From positions 930,001 to 994,000 of the forward strand of contig NC_050738.1 in NCBI RefSeq assembly GCF_014529535.1: a DNA stretch of 64,000 nucleotides. The letters run 5' to 3'. The notes beneath the pieces were generated by a model, which did not search any database, was not told the origin of the DNA, and saw only the letters and a list, made by a program, of their open reading frames with translations. Positions 1 through 11,805 of the stretch are shown here, piece by piece. A program made the translations under genes and the position numbers. This DNA comes from Bradysia coprophila (lineage: Eukaryota > Arthropoda > Insecta > Diptera > Sciaridae). Within the stretch, counting starts at the first letter, position 1, and each line of letters opens with the position of its first letter.

Positions 1-265
1 GTTTTCTTTTGGATTAATTTTTTTTTTGTTAAGGAGGGAGTATTGTAGGATATCTAACAACTCTGTTCAATGCATTATTTCACATCAGTATTAAACGAGT
101 GCTCTTACCAATCACACGTCTTATTATTCCCGTCTGTAACCGGATACATTACACACCTTATAATCATGAGTAGTTTACCCCTCCGTTCGCTTGACAACAA
201 TGGAAAGTGGACAGAGTTTTCATTGTTTCACAGTAAACTGCTAAACTGTTTTGTTTTTCATGTAG

Positions 266-1128
266 AGCTTCCTGCGGCTATTTTCCAAGATCGATTCTTT
301 TCGATAAAACGGTAGGTGTTTTCAACTCTCCGGAATGTGTGTTTCTTCTAAAAATTATATTTCTCATTTCAACATGCCTTTCAGGCCATTTTCCATGAAC
401 TTTGGTACACTTGGTTTTTCTTTGGGACATGAAATTACCCACGGTATAGATGATGTCTCCACATCGCGACGTTTCCATTTCAATATTATGGGTTTTTTCT
501 CTCGCAGGTTTCGATAGCAACGGTAGAAAAGTCGACTCCAACGGCAATATGGCAGATTGGTGGGAAGAAGATACGTTAGACAAATTTGTCGAGAGATCAA
601 ATTGCTTCATACAGCAGGTAATCGGTTCTTCAAAAGGCCATGATTTTTGAATAAATTCGAATTGTCTTTGCCTTGCAGTATTCAAACTACACAGATGCTC
701 ATACAACGGTAAGTCCTTCAATCTTATCCTGATATTCCGACTTGGAATACCTATCTGGATTGATATTCAATTTGGTTTTATCAAACCAGGTGAACGGCGA
801 AAAGACTCTCGACGAAAATATAGCCGACAATGGCGGAATCAAAGTTGCGTACGCCGCATACCAAAAATATGTAGAAAAAAATGGAGCCGATCCGGTGTTG
901 CCGGGTCTGAACTACACATCAAACCAGCTGTTTTGGATCAGTGGAGCGCAGCTTTGGTGTTCGGTGACACGACCAGCGTATATTGAAACAAGCAATGTGC
1001 TCAACGATCATACGCCAGATAATTTTCGTATAATCGGTGCTTATAGTAATTTGGAGCATTTCGCGAAGGATTTCAATTGCGAGTTGGGCAGTAAAATGAA
1101 TCCGGTTGATAAGTGTGAAATTTGGTAG
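266..1128 (+). CDS. M13 (neprilysin-type) zinc metallopeptidase, C-terminal exons (5' part outside window)
   Basis: Five exons join in one frame: 266-311, 385-443, 508-617, 679-708 and 790-1128. All junctions are GT-AG and all phases match. The zinc motif HEITH (HExxH) is in exon 2 and continues across the intron into GFDSNGR. The third zinc ligand lies in ENIADNGG (exon 5). The rest follows the family's C-terminal layout: LPGLNYT, the QLFWISGAQLWCS stretch, and the terminal CEIW, which matches the usual C-terminal CxVW of neprilysins. M13 enzymes are type II membrane or secreted ectopeptidases that cleave small peptides. The N-terminal cytoplasmic, transmembrane and Peptidase_M13_N parts are not in the window; exon 1 here starts with LPAAIFQ. 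One oddity is GFDS where many members have GFDD. Zinc ligands are intact, so it is probably active. No clear AATAAA was located close to the stop. Confidence 0.93.
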
Positions 1129-1261
1129 AATAAATTGCAGCTGTTAACATGTTGCGACGGTCATCAGTTGCATTTTGGTGTTTTAGATTAAAGGTGATGT
1201 CTGCCAGTAATGTCTGGATGGAAAATTTAATTTTCTTGATTCAGAAAGTACACAGATGTGT
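1129..1261. other. 3' flank of the M13 gene, no further gene seen
   Basis: AT-rich sequence following the peptidase stop codon, probably its 3'UTR. Nothing else recognised. Confidence 0.4.
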
Positions 1262-1440
1262 TCAATCACAGAACTGATCCTAGCATGAACACTGAGTTGA
1301 CATGTGTCAAATTTGGAAGCTAGTTGACAGGTGTCAAAAGAGGCTTTAGTGATAAGAGCTACCGCTTAAGATTGTTTGTATTGTATATTTTAACTCCTAC
1401 AACGAAACAAGTCATCTATCTTTACGAAGGAAACGCAGTG
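1262..1440 (+). repeat. Dispersed repeat, copy 1 (CCTAGCATGAACACTGAG family)
   Basis: Closely similar sequence recurs at 35991-36085 and 56203-56350. Shared words are CCTAGCATGAACACTGAG, a run GAGCTACCGCTTAGGATT (with changes) and AACAAGTCATCTATCT. A related inverted-repeat element is at 51092-51573. There is no coding capacity. It is probably a non-autonomous transposon or SINE-type repeat; superfamily not determined. Confidence 0.6.
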
Positions 1441-1449
1441 GCACTGCGG

Positions 1450-1590
1450 ACGGAATGGCTCAGTGGTTACTAGACTTCCACCAAAATGGATTCGATTTTC
1501 CCGCGTCAGTTTTGTCCAGTGCCAGGGAGCTTAGCCCATCGGTATAATAAGCCACTGACGACGCAGTACCAACATTGCATCAAGGAGGTC
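1450..1590 (+). repeat. tRNA-derived SINE-like fragment
   Basis: An A-box-like stretch (TGGCTCAGTGGTTACTAGA) is followed about 30 bp later by a B-box-like GGATTCGATTT, the spacing of an internal Pol III promoter. The bases cannot fold into an obvious intact cloverleaf, so a decayed tRNA-headed SINE is more likely than a functional tRNA. It directly follows the dispersed repeat and may be part of it. Confidence 0.35.
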
Positions 1591-2355
1591 CATCTTGAAA
1601 ACTCTGTTCTCGTGCTTGGTTCAGTGCTTTGCTTCACTCCGTAGCAAGCATCGCGAAAGCTTCCAACCTTGGTATTTGACCTTGGTAAAGCCCACTGTTA
1701 TCGCTTAAAACTCTAAAATACCAATGATGAACGGTATAAAACCAAATGTTTTCTTTTCACTGATGTTGTCAAACGAAAAGAATTCAGCCAATTTCCATCT
1801 ACATTCTATTATTACCACGCTAATATTTGTGTAGGATATTAATCTTGATTTTCATTCCACACAGAAGGATAAAATTCTTTGTCATTCGGTAATTGGTTTA
1901 GAAATTTACCAGATCGCTGATTTCATTATCATAATGGCTTTCGCTTCAGACTCAATATTATTCCCATTCGAATGAACACATTATGCAAGTTGAACGTGCA
2001 TTTATTAAAAGACTAACAAATAATTGAAAGTGTAAGATAAAATGGTAGACGGGAGAGAGATGGAGTGAGAGAGAGAAACAAAGAGAGCAGACACTGTATT
2101 ATATAGGTGATAGTTACATTCGAAATCCCATTTTCATTGTCTTTGAATCTTGTGCTGGAAAAGTAATTATTTTTACAAACCGAGAAGAATATGAACCCAA
2201 TCAGATTAAAGTGCAGCGAATTATATCTGATTAAGAAGAATTAGTTAGTTGACATTGTTTTGATTCTTATGCAGAGAATAGTAGATTACTGTACCAGTGA
2301 AGGAATTTGATATCTCGTATCACATGTACAGTATGACGTTTTACTCGAGGAAGAC

Positions 2356-2482
2356 CGCACTGAAAAGAGTTGCAATCTGGAAAAAAGAGTTGCAAAAGAG
2401 TTGCACGCAAAAATAAAGAGTTGCACGAGGAAAAAGAGTTGCACGAGGAAAAAGAGTTGCACGAGGAAAAAGAGTTGCAAAT
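2356..2482 (+). repeat. 18-bp tandem repeat (GAGTTGCACGAGGAAAAA)
   Basis: Three near-perfect copies of an 18-bp unit are preceded by degenerate GAGTTGCA-containing copies with different spacing. Local slippage repeat; no gene spans it. Confidence 0.85.
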
Positions 2483-4150
2483 TCATTGCGGTCCCCCTAG
2501 GCTTTACTTTACGAGCGAGGGAAAGACTTTTCACTAGTGAGGGAATGGCCACATTACCTCACTAGTAAAGTAAAATACATGAACTGCATGCGTATCGGGT
2601 AAGAAAAATCTTATTCTCCTACACGAAATACCTCGCTGATTCTGGATAATTTCAAAAGTTAATATCGTCAGCTCTACATAATATCAAATCCCAGAACTTT
2701 AGTTCCACCACACCAACCCAGAGTACACAGAGAACGTGTACATTTTAATGAGATCTGCCTTTTATCGGAATGAATTTGTGCTATAAATGCGATATGTGTG
2801 CCTTGGAAAAATGACTGAGAGTCAGGAGGTATTACTTATATATGCACACAATATCCGATTAATTCAACTTCAACCTACTTTCACATCGTTTCTGATACAC
2901 AGTCGCGCTAAGCAAAAAAGAAAAAAGGGAGAAAGAAAAAGAAAAGAAACTCCGTAACCAGAATTGCAAAAATGCAACAAGGCTCTCTCGTCGTTCCCAT
3001 TTATTACTTTTTTATGCAAACGAGTATGGAAGCAGGCGTAAAAAGAAAATTTATTAAAAAATTATCGTGCAGTAAAAGAAAAACTTTACCTATTTCATTA
3101 AAGCTGTTTGGCAAACTGCAACCATTTGGTGTGTACATAATTCGGTCGTATATAAAATGCAATGGTCTTTATTGCTTCGCCAAAGGTAGTTAGGCAACTA
3201 TAACAGTTAAGCAAGTGCAGCAGCAGCAGTAGCAGCAACAACAACAAAAAATTATATTGAACAAAGAAGGCTCGCTCGCAGCATTAGAACACGCACGACA
3301 GATCAAATAAAAGTGCGGTGTGTGGGTAAGTTCCATTGCTCTTTTTTCTGCCCCTTCCAGGTATGTAGTTTCAATAATAATGTACGGGTAATTAGACTCA
3401 ATGATGGTTAAGTGAATGGCGATGCCAGTAAATACCATAAAGGCATAGATATCTGATCGTGATATTGATTGCTGTAATTGAATCACGCTACCATCGAATA
3501 GTTATCATTAAAAAAAACCACGACATATACTACACACCCTTTATCAAATGGGAGGGAGTCATTGGTTAGATTTCACATATTTTATTATTATTTTTTCCAA
3601 CGGTCACGCTCACTACTGGACGGGCACACGTGTGAGCCTATTTTATAAAACACTATCTGTGTTAAGAATACGGCACAATTGCTATGATGGTGATGAGAAT
3701 ACTATTATCAAGAAGTATACTGAGAAAAACTAAAACGAAGTGCCTCACCAGAAGTTGTGTGTTTTCATTATAGTTTTACAAATTTTCCAACGTAAACTAA
3801 ACTTTTGCAATTTCAAAAAGAAAATGCATTTCAACACACCTTTATTACACTCTTATAATGCTTGCCGATAATAATTACAACAAAAGCAAAAAGGTTTTTT
3901 TCCGCTTATTCGGGTGAGCTAGGGGTTTTTAATGAGAACGAATCGAGAACTGTTTGTTTTGCCAGCTTTGAATGCCTTCGTAATTAAAGGGATGATTTGA
4001 GCTTTGATTGTGGATTTAATTATGAATTATTTGCGAATGACCATACAACCCTATCATCAGAATAAGGAATCGGTTGCCATCCGCAGTTTCTCGCTCTTTT
4101 CAATGGTAAAAAGAATGAGCTACAGAGGCTTTGCTACGTTTAATGTGTTC
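2483..4150. other. Intergenic, no gene recognised
   Basis: AT-rich DNA with purine-rich low complexity (about 2915-2950) and a short CAG/CAA trinucleotide stretch (3218-3248). Short open frames here look random in composition. No splice-linked coding segment was found. Confidence 0.5.
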
Positions 4151-4158
4151 ACAAAACC

Positions 4159-4360
4159 AATGACTATTTTTGGGAAAACATTTTACTAAATTTTCCCAAG
4201 TTTTCATATATTTTCCAACATTTTTCCTAATTCACGTGAATTTTCCCACAGTTTTCCTTACTTTTCTAAATTTTTCTAAATTCAGTTTCGGAAAAATTGT
4301 GGAAAAATTTTGAAAATGTGGAAAAGTATAGGAAATTGTTTTCCCAAAAATAGTGCCTGT
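4159..4360. mobile_element. hAT-like foldback MITE, CAGGG(C/A)CTATTTTT family, diverged
   Basis: The ends are inverted: GACTATTTTTGGGAAAACA on the left and CCCAAAAATAGTGCCTGT on the right. The arms consist of TTTTCC/GGAAAA words meeting near 4290. Imperfect 8-bp flanks ACAAAACC (4151-4158) and ACAAAACA (4361-4368) are a plausible decayed target-site duplication. Its relatives are at 19137-19330 and 55947-56946. Confidence 0.55.
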
Positions 4361-4763
4361 ACAAAACACATTTCTGAGGAGTCAAATGCACTGGTTAGCT
4401 TTTGCTTTGAACATATCCTACTAGAGGTGTGCGCCGATCTTAAAATAGTCGGCGGCGGTGCGCCGACTGGTAAGGGATCGGCGGCGGCGCGCCGGAAGAA
4501 ATTTATAGTCGGCGGCGGTGCGCCGATCGGCGCGCCGATAAATTTACAAAAAATCTAAACTTTCGAAAATAATGCAAAAACATTTGAAAAAGCGTGCGCA
4601 ATCATTTTTCCGAACACTGAAATCTTACTATCTTGTAATCTGAAGTATCAACCACTTATACAAGGGGAATCAACTGAGGCGTATCTCACCTTTTATATTG
4701 TGTACAATGTACAATCACCTATTATTTTGAAAACATCTAATTTAATGAATCCAAGAATGATTA

Positions 4764-4897
4764 ATGAGTTTGCGTAAATGACATGTAAGCTATAAGTCAA
4801 ATTATAATTTGGAAATTTTAAGTCACATCTTCATACCAGATGTTCTGCAGGCTTCTTATTTCCAACTTATAATTTATGTCATTTACGCAAACTCACT
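4764..4897. repeat. Nested inverted repeat inside the hAT element
   Basis: ATGAGTTTGCGTAAATGACAT on the left reappears as its reverse complement about 110 bp later, with AT-rich arms between. It is a small foldback insertion within the larger element. Confidence 0.65.
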
Positions 4898-5289
4898 ACT
4901 ATTATCTTTCGATTTATGCAATAACCGTTCCCGTTGCCTTTAGTCCATCTTCGATGAAGGAGTGAGATCGTAGTAGAAGGTTTTCGCAAATAAGAGATTT
5001 AGATAAACTTAAATTTATAAGTAATAAGTGCATAGACTACGCCAAAATGATTTTTTTTCCCAAATTTTTTAAATAAAGCAGCTAAAAATTGAAAATAAAG
5101 ATACCCGTGTCTCGTCTTTTTGACGAAAAAACTTGAAACCGGAAAGATTTTCCACTTTATAAATTCCTAAAACACGTGATTTGCGCCATTTTCCACCCAA
5201 ATTCCACATAAGGTCTTAAGTTTGCCACTTTACAATTACAGTAGTTTTGACTGATTCACTGAATTTTGTTCTCCTTCTTCTTCCTCTTA

Positions 5290-5660
5290 TATGCACAGAA
5301 AATAGAGTAACGTACCCAAGAGTTCACGTTAAGTGAGGATACAGAAAAGACAAATGCTGTTTCGACCTCGGGTATCGATGGCGGTCTCGGGCCAGCGTGA
5401 TCTGACCATCCTCAGTAGTATCCATCGATACCCTTCCCAAGACAGCAGCAAACTTTTTCTTTGGACTAGTATTTATATGGCGACCATATAAAAGACGAGC
5501 TATAGGTAGACCACCAGAGAGATGGACAAACGGAATTAAGAATATTGCAGGTACAAACTGGCAGCAAATGGCAATGGATAGCAGTGGATAGAAACAGGCT
5601 GAAAAAGAAGAAGAAGAAGTATTTAAAAATATGCATAAAACACTTGCCATCTACTGATAG
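5290..5660 (+). pseudogene. Degenerate non-LTR retrotransposon (LINE) reverse transcriptase C-terminal tail
   Basis: Plus-strand translation from about 5506 reads GRPPERWTNGIKNIAG, then a TNWQQMA stretch. This matches the GRPxxRWxDxIxxxAGxxWxxxA signature at the end of many LINE ORF2 proteins. A stop interrupts it soon afterwards, and the upstream part has no long frame. It is a dead fragment carried inside the hAT element. Confidence 0.65.
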
Positions 5661-6106
5661 AAATAGGATACGTTATAGAAAGCTACTTCGAAGATAACCC
5701 TATCGTAGCATCAGAAACAAAATCACCGTCGTACAGTGCAAGTAAGAAGAAAAACCCAAAGTTTCAACAAAAATTTTTTAACAAAAAACTCCTTTCTACG
5801 CATATAGAAACATAGCAGCATATAGAAACCTGACTTATAAATTAAGAGCGATAAACATTTGCTAAAACCTTGTACATGTACTCAGGCACACACTTTTGTA
5901 TAGATTTTTCAATTTAAGTATATATTTATTGTCGCCCATTAAAATTTCTGAAAGCACTAAACGTATAAAATTTCGGCGCGACGAAAATACAATCGGCGGC
6001 GGCGGCGGCGTGAGCTATTATTTTTCGGCGGCGGCGCGCCGAAAATTTAGCAAAAAATCGGCGGCGCGCCGGCGTAAAATCGGCGGTGCACACCTCTATA
6101 TCCTAC

Positions 6107-6920
6107 TCAAGTCGCAAGTGTGCAAATCGATCAGCTGGTGAATTCAATGTATAGGAGGAATCTGTGTCTTTTGATATATTTATCACTGCAGATCTTTTGA
6201 TCTAAATATTTTAAACATCTGCTGCTTGGTTGGGCGTTGCATTATCGATTTTTTGGCCTCCAAAACCACGATTAGCAATTTTCCGATATGTTTTCATTTA
6301 ATCTGTCAAATGCAGTGAGCAGATTAAGGAATTTGTTCATGTAATGCCCGTTTGACAAGTACCTCCGCTTTTGAGTTAGTTCTGATCTTTGTGTTTTACA
6401 AGTTGCCACGGTTTCAGTCAAATTCAAGTCTTTTACACTCGCCAAACCATGAAAACACTGAATATCACGCGGCAAAAGTTATCGGAAACCAAATTTTTTT
6501 AGTTCTCTCTCAGCAGACCTTGCAAACAGGTCTAGGGATCCATACGATGTTTTACTTAATGGTGGAGTTTGTTTATGTTATTCGTCAAAGAGAGAAATTT
6601 GATACGAAGTCGGAGCTTACTCTCCGTATCAACGAGTAGTGTGATGCACATCGAACGATCAACTCGTTCGGCTTTATATCGCGAATTTTCGGTTTCGTTT
6701 TTTATTCTCATTCTTCTTCTATACATTCAAGTTCAACCTTGAACGGTGTGTATTATATTTGGTTTTGTTGTTTGTGTATTTCATGGTGTGACGAGTGTAA
6801 AATTGTGTGCATCACAGGATTGAAACCACGAAATTACAGTATACGTGTGAATTCGTATACCGAGAGAATAATTTTTGCATAAGTATGTATGTTTCGTCGA
6901 GACGAAGTGCAAATACCTAT
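6107..6920. other. Intergenic, no gene recognised
   Basis: AT-rich. Opposed 67- and 95-codon open frames at 6272-6639 overlap and show no recognisable protein features. Confidence 0.4.
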
Positions 6921-7381
6921 CAACGTAAGGTTACGCTGGTTGCTTAGTGAAAAAGAACTTCACCTCGCACAGATTTAAGACATTGAACAGTATTTTGGGT
7001 TGCTAGGAATCTCGCGCCGCGTCATTCACAATAATTCACATTTTGTATAAGGAAGATGTCACTTTGTGAATTATTGTGAATGACGCGGCGCGAGATTCCA
7101 TAACACCGTATTTTGACACTGCAATAGAATAAGATTAGCTCGTTCTGTATGTGTTTTTAATGTAGATGGAAGCACGGGTTTTCGGTAGGTTTTAAAATTT
7201 AGTTTCTCTATGTTGCTCACATTGCAATGTCAAATATATGTACAAAGTCCTTAATTTTTGCAAGGTGAAGTCCTTTTTCACCAAGCAATCTGCCTAACCT
7301 CCCAACGTGAAAAATCTAAATTTCAAAACCCCGTGCTTCGACCTACGTAGCAAACACATGCTAAGCGAGCCAAACTTAATC
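6921..7381. mobile_element. Interleaved foldback/MITE cluster
   Basis: Three inverted repeats interleave. Outer arms 6921-6970 pair with 7259-7307 (AAAGAACTTCACC-type sequence). A near-perfect hairpin spans 7006-7099 with GGAATCTCGCGCCGCGTCAT as arm start. Arms 7133-7194 pair imperfectly with 7310-7381 around GAAGCACGGG. This implies nested or overlapping insertions of different MITEs. No coding sequence. Confidence 0.7.
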
Positions 7382-10213
7382 TTTTTAAAGTATAAACTTT
7401 TGAATCTAATACTTCCATGGCCCTAACCATCCAATTAACCGCGAGTTGTCCTATTATATGACGTTGAAAGAAAAACCAAAAAGAATACAAAATCAACAAA
7501 TTCTTTCAGAAAATTGCATTCGAATAGTTTTCTCTTCTATATGCCACAGTTTTCTGCATCAATTAAAAAATATAATTTAAAGTCCAATCTCCATATACCA
7601 TGGTAGACGTATCCGTATAAAACTCATACAGCATGCAAATAATCTACCAAGAAAAATGGGGACTGTATCATGTTTCGAAATAACTTTAAAATTAGTTGTG
7701 AAATTCAGCCTCAGGTCAAAAGAGTTTGAAACTTATAGCAAATATCAGTGGGAAAGGATAACTACGTACTTCAAAAAAACCTTTTCGTTCAGTAATCACG
7801 TTATGAATTAGCTAAAGGGTTTAACTTCAGAAAGGGATTATTTGATAAAAATCTTTCCATTGAATTGGATGGTATACGCTGTTATGTACGTATATATGGC
7901 ATCGACAGATATACGGACGGGATCTTGTCGGACTTGAATAGATAGATATTTATATAAAACGACACGTCCCATAGCCTTCAACCAACATATTTTATCATTC
8001 TAAAGTCACGCAACACGTTCCATACTACAACATAATACTCTTTTTTCCCAATGATATTGGTCCATTCTCCTTTTTCAACATTTCTTCTTCGAATCTTTTT
8101 TTTTTGCGTTCGTTCATTCATTCTATTCCTTTTTCTCGGATCCCGACGACGATACACCACAAAAACATGTTTAGCCCCACACCACCCATCGTACCGTTAT
8201 ACGATTCACAAGCCCACATCATAATACAAACTGTTATCTATATTTATTTACAGAAAAAAAAACAACCGTATACCGAACTCACACACTGCTGTTCTTTTAT
8301 GCTTTTCTATGGTGCATGTGGTTTGACCAACGTAATATCTACAGAAAAATTTCACGATTGAATTACACTGTTCCGAACAATAACATAGATTCGGTCTGTG
8401 AAAGAATATGCAATCATTCGTGAAACGTATTGACCTAGTCTTATTGCCTATAAAAAGTACGAGAACGAGACCCGGGTCTTCTTCTTTTTTTTCCTTCCTT
8501 TCTATCGCTGTTGCCTCTGCGTTAATTCAGTGATTTATACGAAAAGATTATTCACAATGTTGTGTTGTGTGCCACTTGAATACACTCTCTGGCGTATACA
8601 CGTTTGTCTATATAAATGAAGATGAAATTTATGTTCAAACACAATGATGGACAATAAAAACCGGAGAGAAACAACCCCAGCTTATGGATATATCAAATTC
8701 TGCTGGACATGAAAAATAAATTGGGTGTATAAACGAAATCTCAGTGTTTAGAGGCATACTGTAGAAGAATTTTTTGCTAAAAATAATGTTTTTTAATGAT
8801 AAAAATTGTGAATGCGTATTTTGGCGAAAAAAACATTTTTGTCATTTTCATAAAATACATGAAAATGTATGGAAAAATGACTTCAAAGTGGTCGCAAAAA
8901 AAAATCTCCCAGCCGTTTTTCTTATTATTGCTATTTTTGTAACCAGTCTACCTCCCCCTATTGAATTAGCAAAAAAAATCCGATGTGGTGCGACACTTCC
9001 ATTTAAAGTTGGTTAAGGCACACCGTGTCTGTGTTTTGTCAGGGACTCATTCCATCACTCCAAGAATGTTCGCAAACTTTCGTTTTGTAACAATCTTTCT
9101 TTGGAAACTTTGTTTTAGTTATGGTGTAGGTATAGTTGGTAGGCCGCAAGCATGGAAGGGATTCTAGTTAAAATTAATTGGACGTTGACGAAGATATTTT
9201 TATTTTGCTATGTGGAATTTCTGTGTCATGTTCCCGAAATTCTTTGCCGGAATTTAACCTTCCCAACGAAAGGATATTCATCAAGAAATATTCCTTGCAT
9301 GTTTCTGTTCAATAAATTAACCGAAAACTTTGACTCCCTGACTTTATCCACATAGAAAAACTGAATTTTAACTTTAAACCTATCATACTTTCCCGTAACA
9401 TTACTTCCAATACACTACACCACATATATCTTCAATTAACGATTATCGTATTCCAGCTGAAGTGAAAAATACAAAAAAAAACACCGAACCAACGAACGAA
9501 CGTTGTTCATGCGGCACTGTGCTCTGAAACATGCTACACGACTGTGATAAACGCTTTTTAATAATGATACCTTAATGTTGTTATATTATGATTAATTAAC
9601 TATTCACACCGGCGGTGTTTAGATGGAATACATTTTTTATGGATTCGACATTTCCAGGGGTTTTGAGGGTGAAATTAATTTATGAAATTTTCGAGAGAAA
9701 AACGCCACATCCACATAGCAAACGTGTTATAAAGTTACGTTGAATCGTAAATAATTATGTCTGAAAATTTTGTACATAAATAATATTTGGAGATTAACCA
9801 AAATTAAATGTTCTCCGAAAATTTTCACCCTTTTTCGATTACACACCCAGCCAAGGACTTTCACAATGCGACGGTTTTCGTTTAAGCAAAATATTCGCAT
9901 TTATCTTGTTGGCACCGGTCTTCGATCTTATACTTTGTTTCGTCGTTTCTAATTTTATGCTCATTAACTTTTCACAAGGTAGCAATTACAATATTGGAAC
10001 GTATAACAACACAACTGTTACCATTGAATAGTTTAATGTTGGCATTGAATGATTTGATCCCAACAAAGCAAATTTCAAATCAACATTTCCAACAAAGCAA
10101 ATTTCAAATCAAAATCATCCACTCAACTGATATTAAATTCTAGACGTGTGCGCCGATGAACCGAATATCAGACTAGACAAAATATTTGTTTTTTTTTCAC
10201 AAGTTTCACGAAA
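7382..10213. other. Long intergenic stretch, no gene recognised
   Basis: AT-rich DNA. A 23-bp unit (CAACAAAGCAAATTTCAAAT...) is duplicated at about 10060-10113. Several 60-85 codon open frames occur but none has a signal peptide, a known motif or splice partners. Confidence 0.45.
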
Positions 10214-10434
10214 CGACAGTAAAATTTAGACTTTAGACATGAATTTGTTTCAGCTATTTTTCAGCTGTTCCACACATATAAACCGAACTGGTCTTGTCTT
10301 TTATACGGCTTTATCTTTGTGGTGGACTGCGCATGCAATTATTAAAGAAGTGTAAGCACGTTTACTGGTATGAGTGGACCAGCTGAAAAACAGCTGAAGC
10401 AAACTCATGTCGAAATTTCATTGACGTCGACTGC
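10214..10434. mobile_element. Tc1/mariner-like MITE, family with AATTTGCTTCAGCTG arms, copy 1
   Basis: The left arm (AGACATGAATTTGTTTCAGC, then TTTTTCAGCTG) and the right arm are imperfect reverse complements. The same family occurs at 15347-15502 and, best preserved, at 55680-55875. Confidence 0.75.
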
Positions 10435-10790
10435 AGAGTTTTCTCATAAAAATGCCAATGGTTCCAGAAGTTGACACCGTGGCCGATCGTTGATCTGTAG
10501 TTAAACCGGATAAAAGGTTTTCTTTATTTTCCAAAAAATATATTTGTTGAATCTAGAGATTCTATAGAGTCCAACTGGAGATGAGTCTGGGCATAGCACT
10601 CTAGCTCCAAGCATAAATTCTTAAATGTAAGATGACAAAAATGTAGATCTACATGTTGTCCAACACATTTCTTACATTTACACATAAATGAGCCATTATG
10701 GGTGTGGGTGTTTGGATTCGATTTGCGCTTACAATCATATAAAATTACAAATGTGTTCTGGAGAAGAATTACGACTGTCATTCTCTATCT

Positions 10791-11805
10791 GGTCTCTTTT
10801 TCAATTCCATCGTAGTTAACCGTTCAAATGTCAAACATTTTAATGTCTTTGACAGAGAAAGCAATTAAAATGTTGGACATTCAAGTGGTTTTATCTACTG
10901 AAAATACTCTAGCACTCTATTCCCAGGTACTTCCTTAGAAAACTTGGAGTATATTGTAATTATAGTAGACTCTGCGCTTCTTTCGTACAGACGGAGGAAT
11001 GTTTTCTTTGAGTAAGTTGAAACAGGAGAGGAATTACGGCTGTCATTCTCTATCGGGAGAGGGATTACGGCGTCAGTTCTCTTTTCTCTATTCAATCAAA
11101 ACTCTACTGATAAGGAACGATTCACTCTTTCACTAAAAGATGTCGCTGCAACAGAAAAATAATTAATTTTTTACTCGACGGATTTCAGTCAAATAAAATG
11201 CCATCGTATAGCACATGATCTTAGGACTCCGGAACAGAAATTATTTTTTAAATCGGTCCCATATCGGCTTGGCGATGAGAGTCTTAAAAAAATATGTGAT
11301 AAAACGGCAGCAAACGTTTTTTCAAACCCTTATCGCCGAGCCGATATAGGGTCGATTGAAAAACTGATTACTGTTCCGGAGTCCTGAGATCATGTGCTAT
11401 ACGATGGCATTTTATTTGACTGAAATTCGTCGAGTAAAAAATTAATTATTTTAATCCGTCGATTAAAAAATTAATTATTTTTCTGTCGACAATGGTTTTG
11501 TCGCAGCGACATCTTTCAGTGAAAGAGTTAATCGTTCTCTATCAGTAGAGTTTTGATTGAATAGAGAAAATCGTTCTCTATCAGTAGAGTTTTGATTGAA
11601 TAGAGAAAAGAGAACTAACGCCATAATTCCTCTCCAGGCCTCTTTTTCAATTTTATCGTAGTTAACCGTTAAAATGTCGTACATTTTAGTATTTTCAGTA
11701 GAGAAAACCACTTGAATGTCAAACATTTTAATTGTTTTCTCTACCAAAGACATTAAAATGTTTGACATTTTAACGGTTAACTACGATAGAATTGAAAAAG
11801 GGACC
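10791..11805. mobile_element. Composite foldback element of about 1 kb
   Basis: The ends are GGTCTCTTTTTCAATTCCAT and its reverse complement ending in GGGACC, followed inward by the GTTAACCGTT motif on both arms. An inner near-perfect palindrome, about 11121-11530, contains paired copies of GCACATGATCTTAGGACTCC and of GTCGAGTAAAAAATTAATTA. A 40-bp segment is tandemly duplicated at about 11530-11607. The ends of the inner and outer palindromes suggest one foldback inserted in another. No transposase frame. Confidence 0.8.

Larger units (their letters stand above)
4422..6098. mobile_element. Non-autonomous hAT element, 1677 bp, with intact ends and 8-bp TSD
   Basis: The left end TAGAGGTGTGC and right end GCACACCTCTA are perfect 11-bp inverted repeats. 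They are flanked by an identical 8-bp duplication TATCCTAC at 4414-4421 and 6099-6106. TIR length and 8-bp TSD fit the hAT superfamily. Both subterminal regions carry GC-rich CGGCGG/GCGCCG clusters (4438-4545 and 5985-6090), which stand out from the AT-rich surroundings and may be transposase-binding arrays. No transposase frame exists inside. The interior contains a nested inverted repeat (about 4764-4897) and a LINE tail remnant (5290-5660). Confidence 0.88.
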
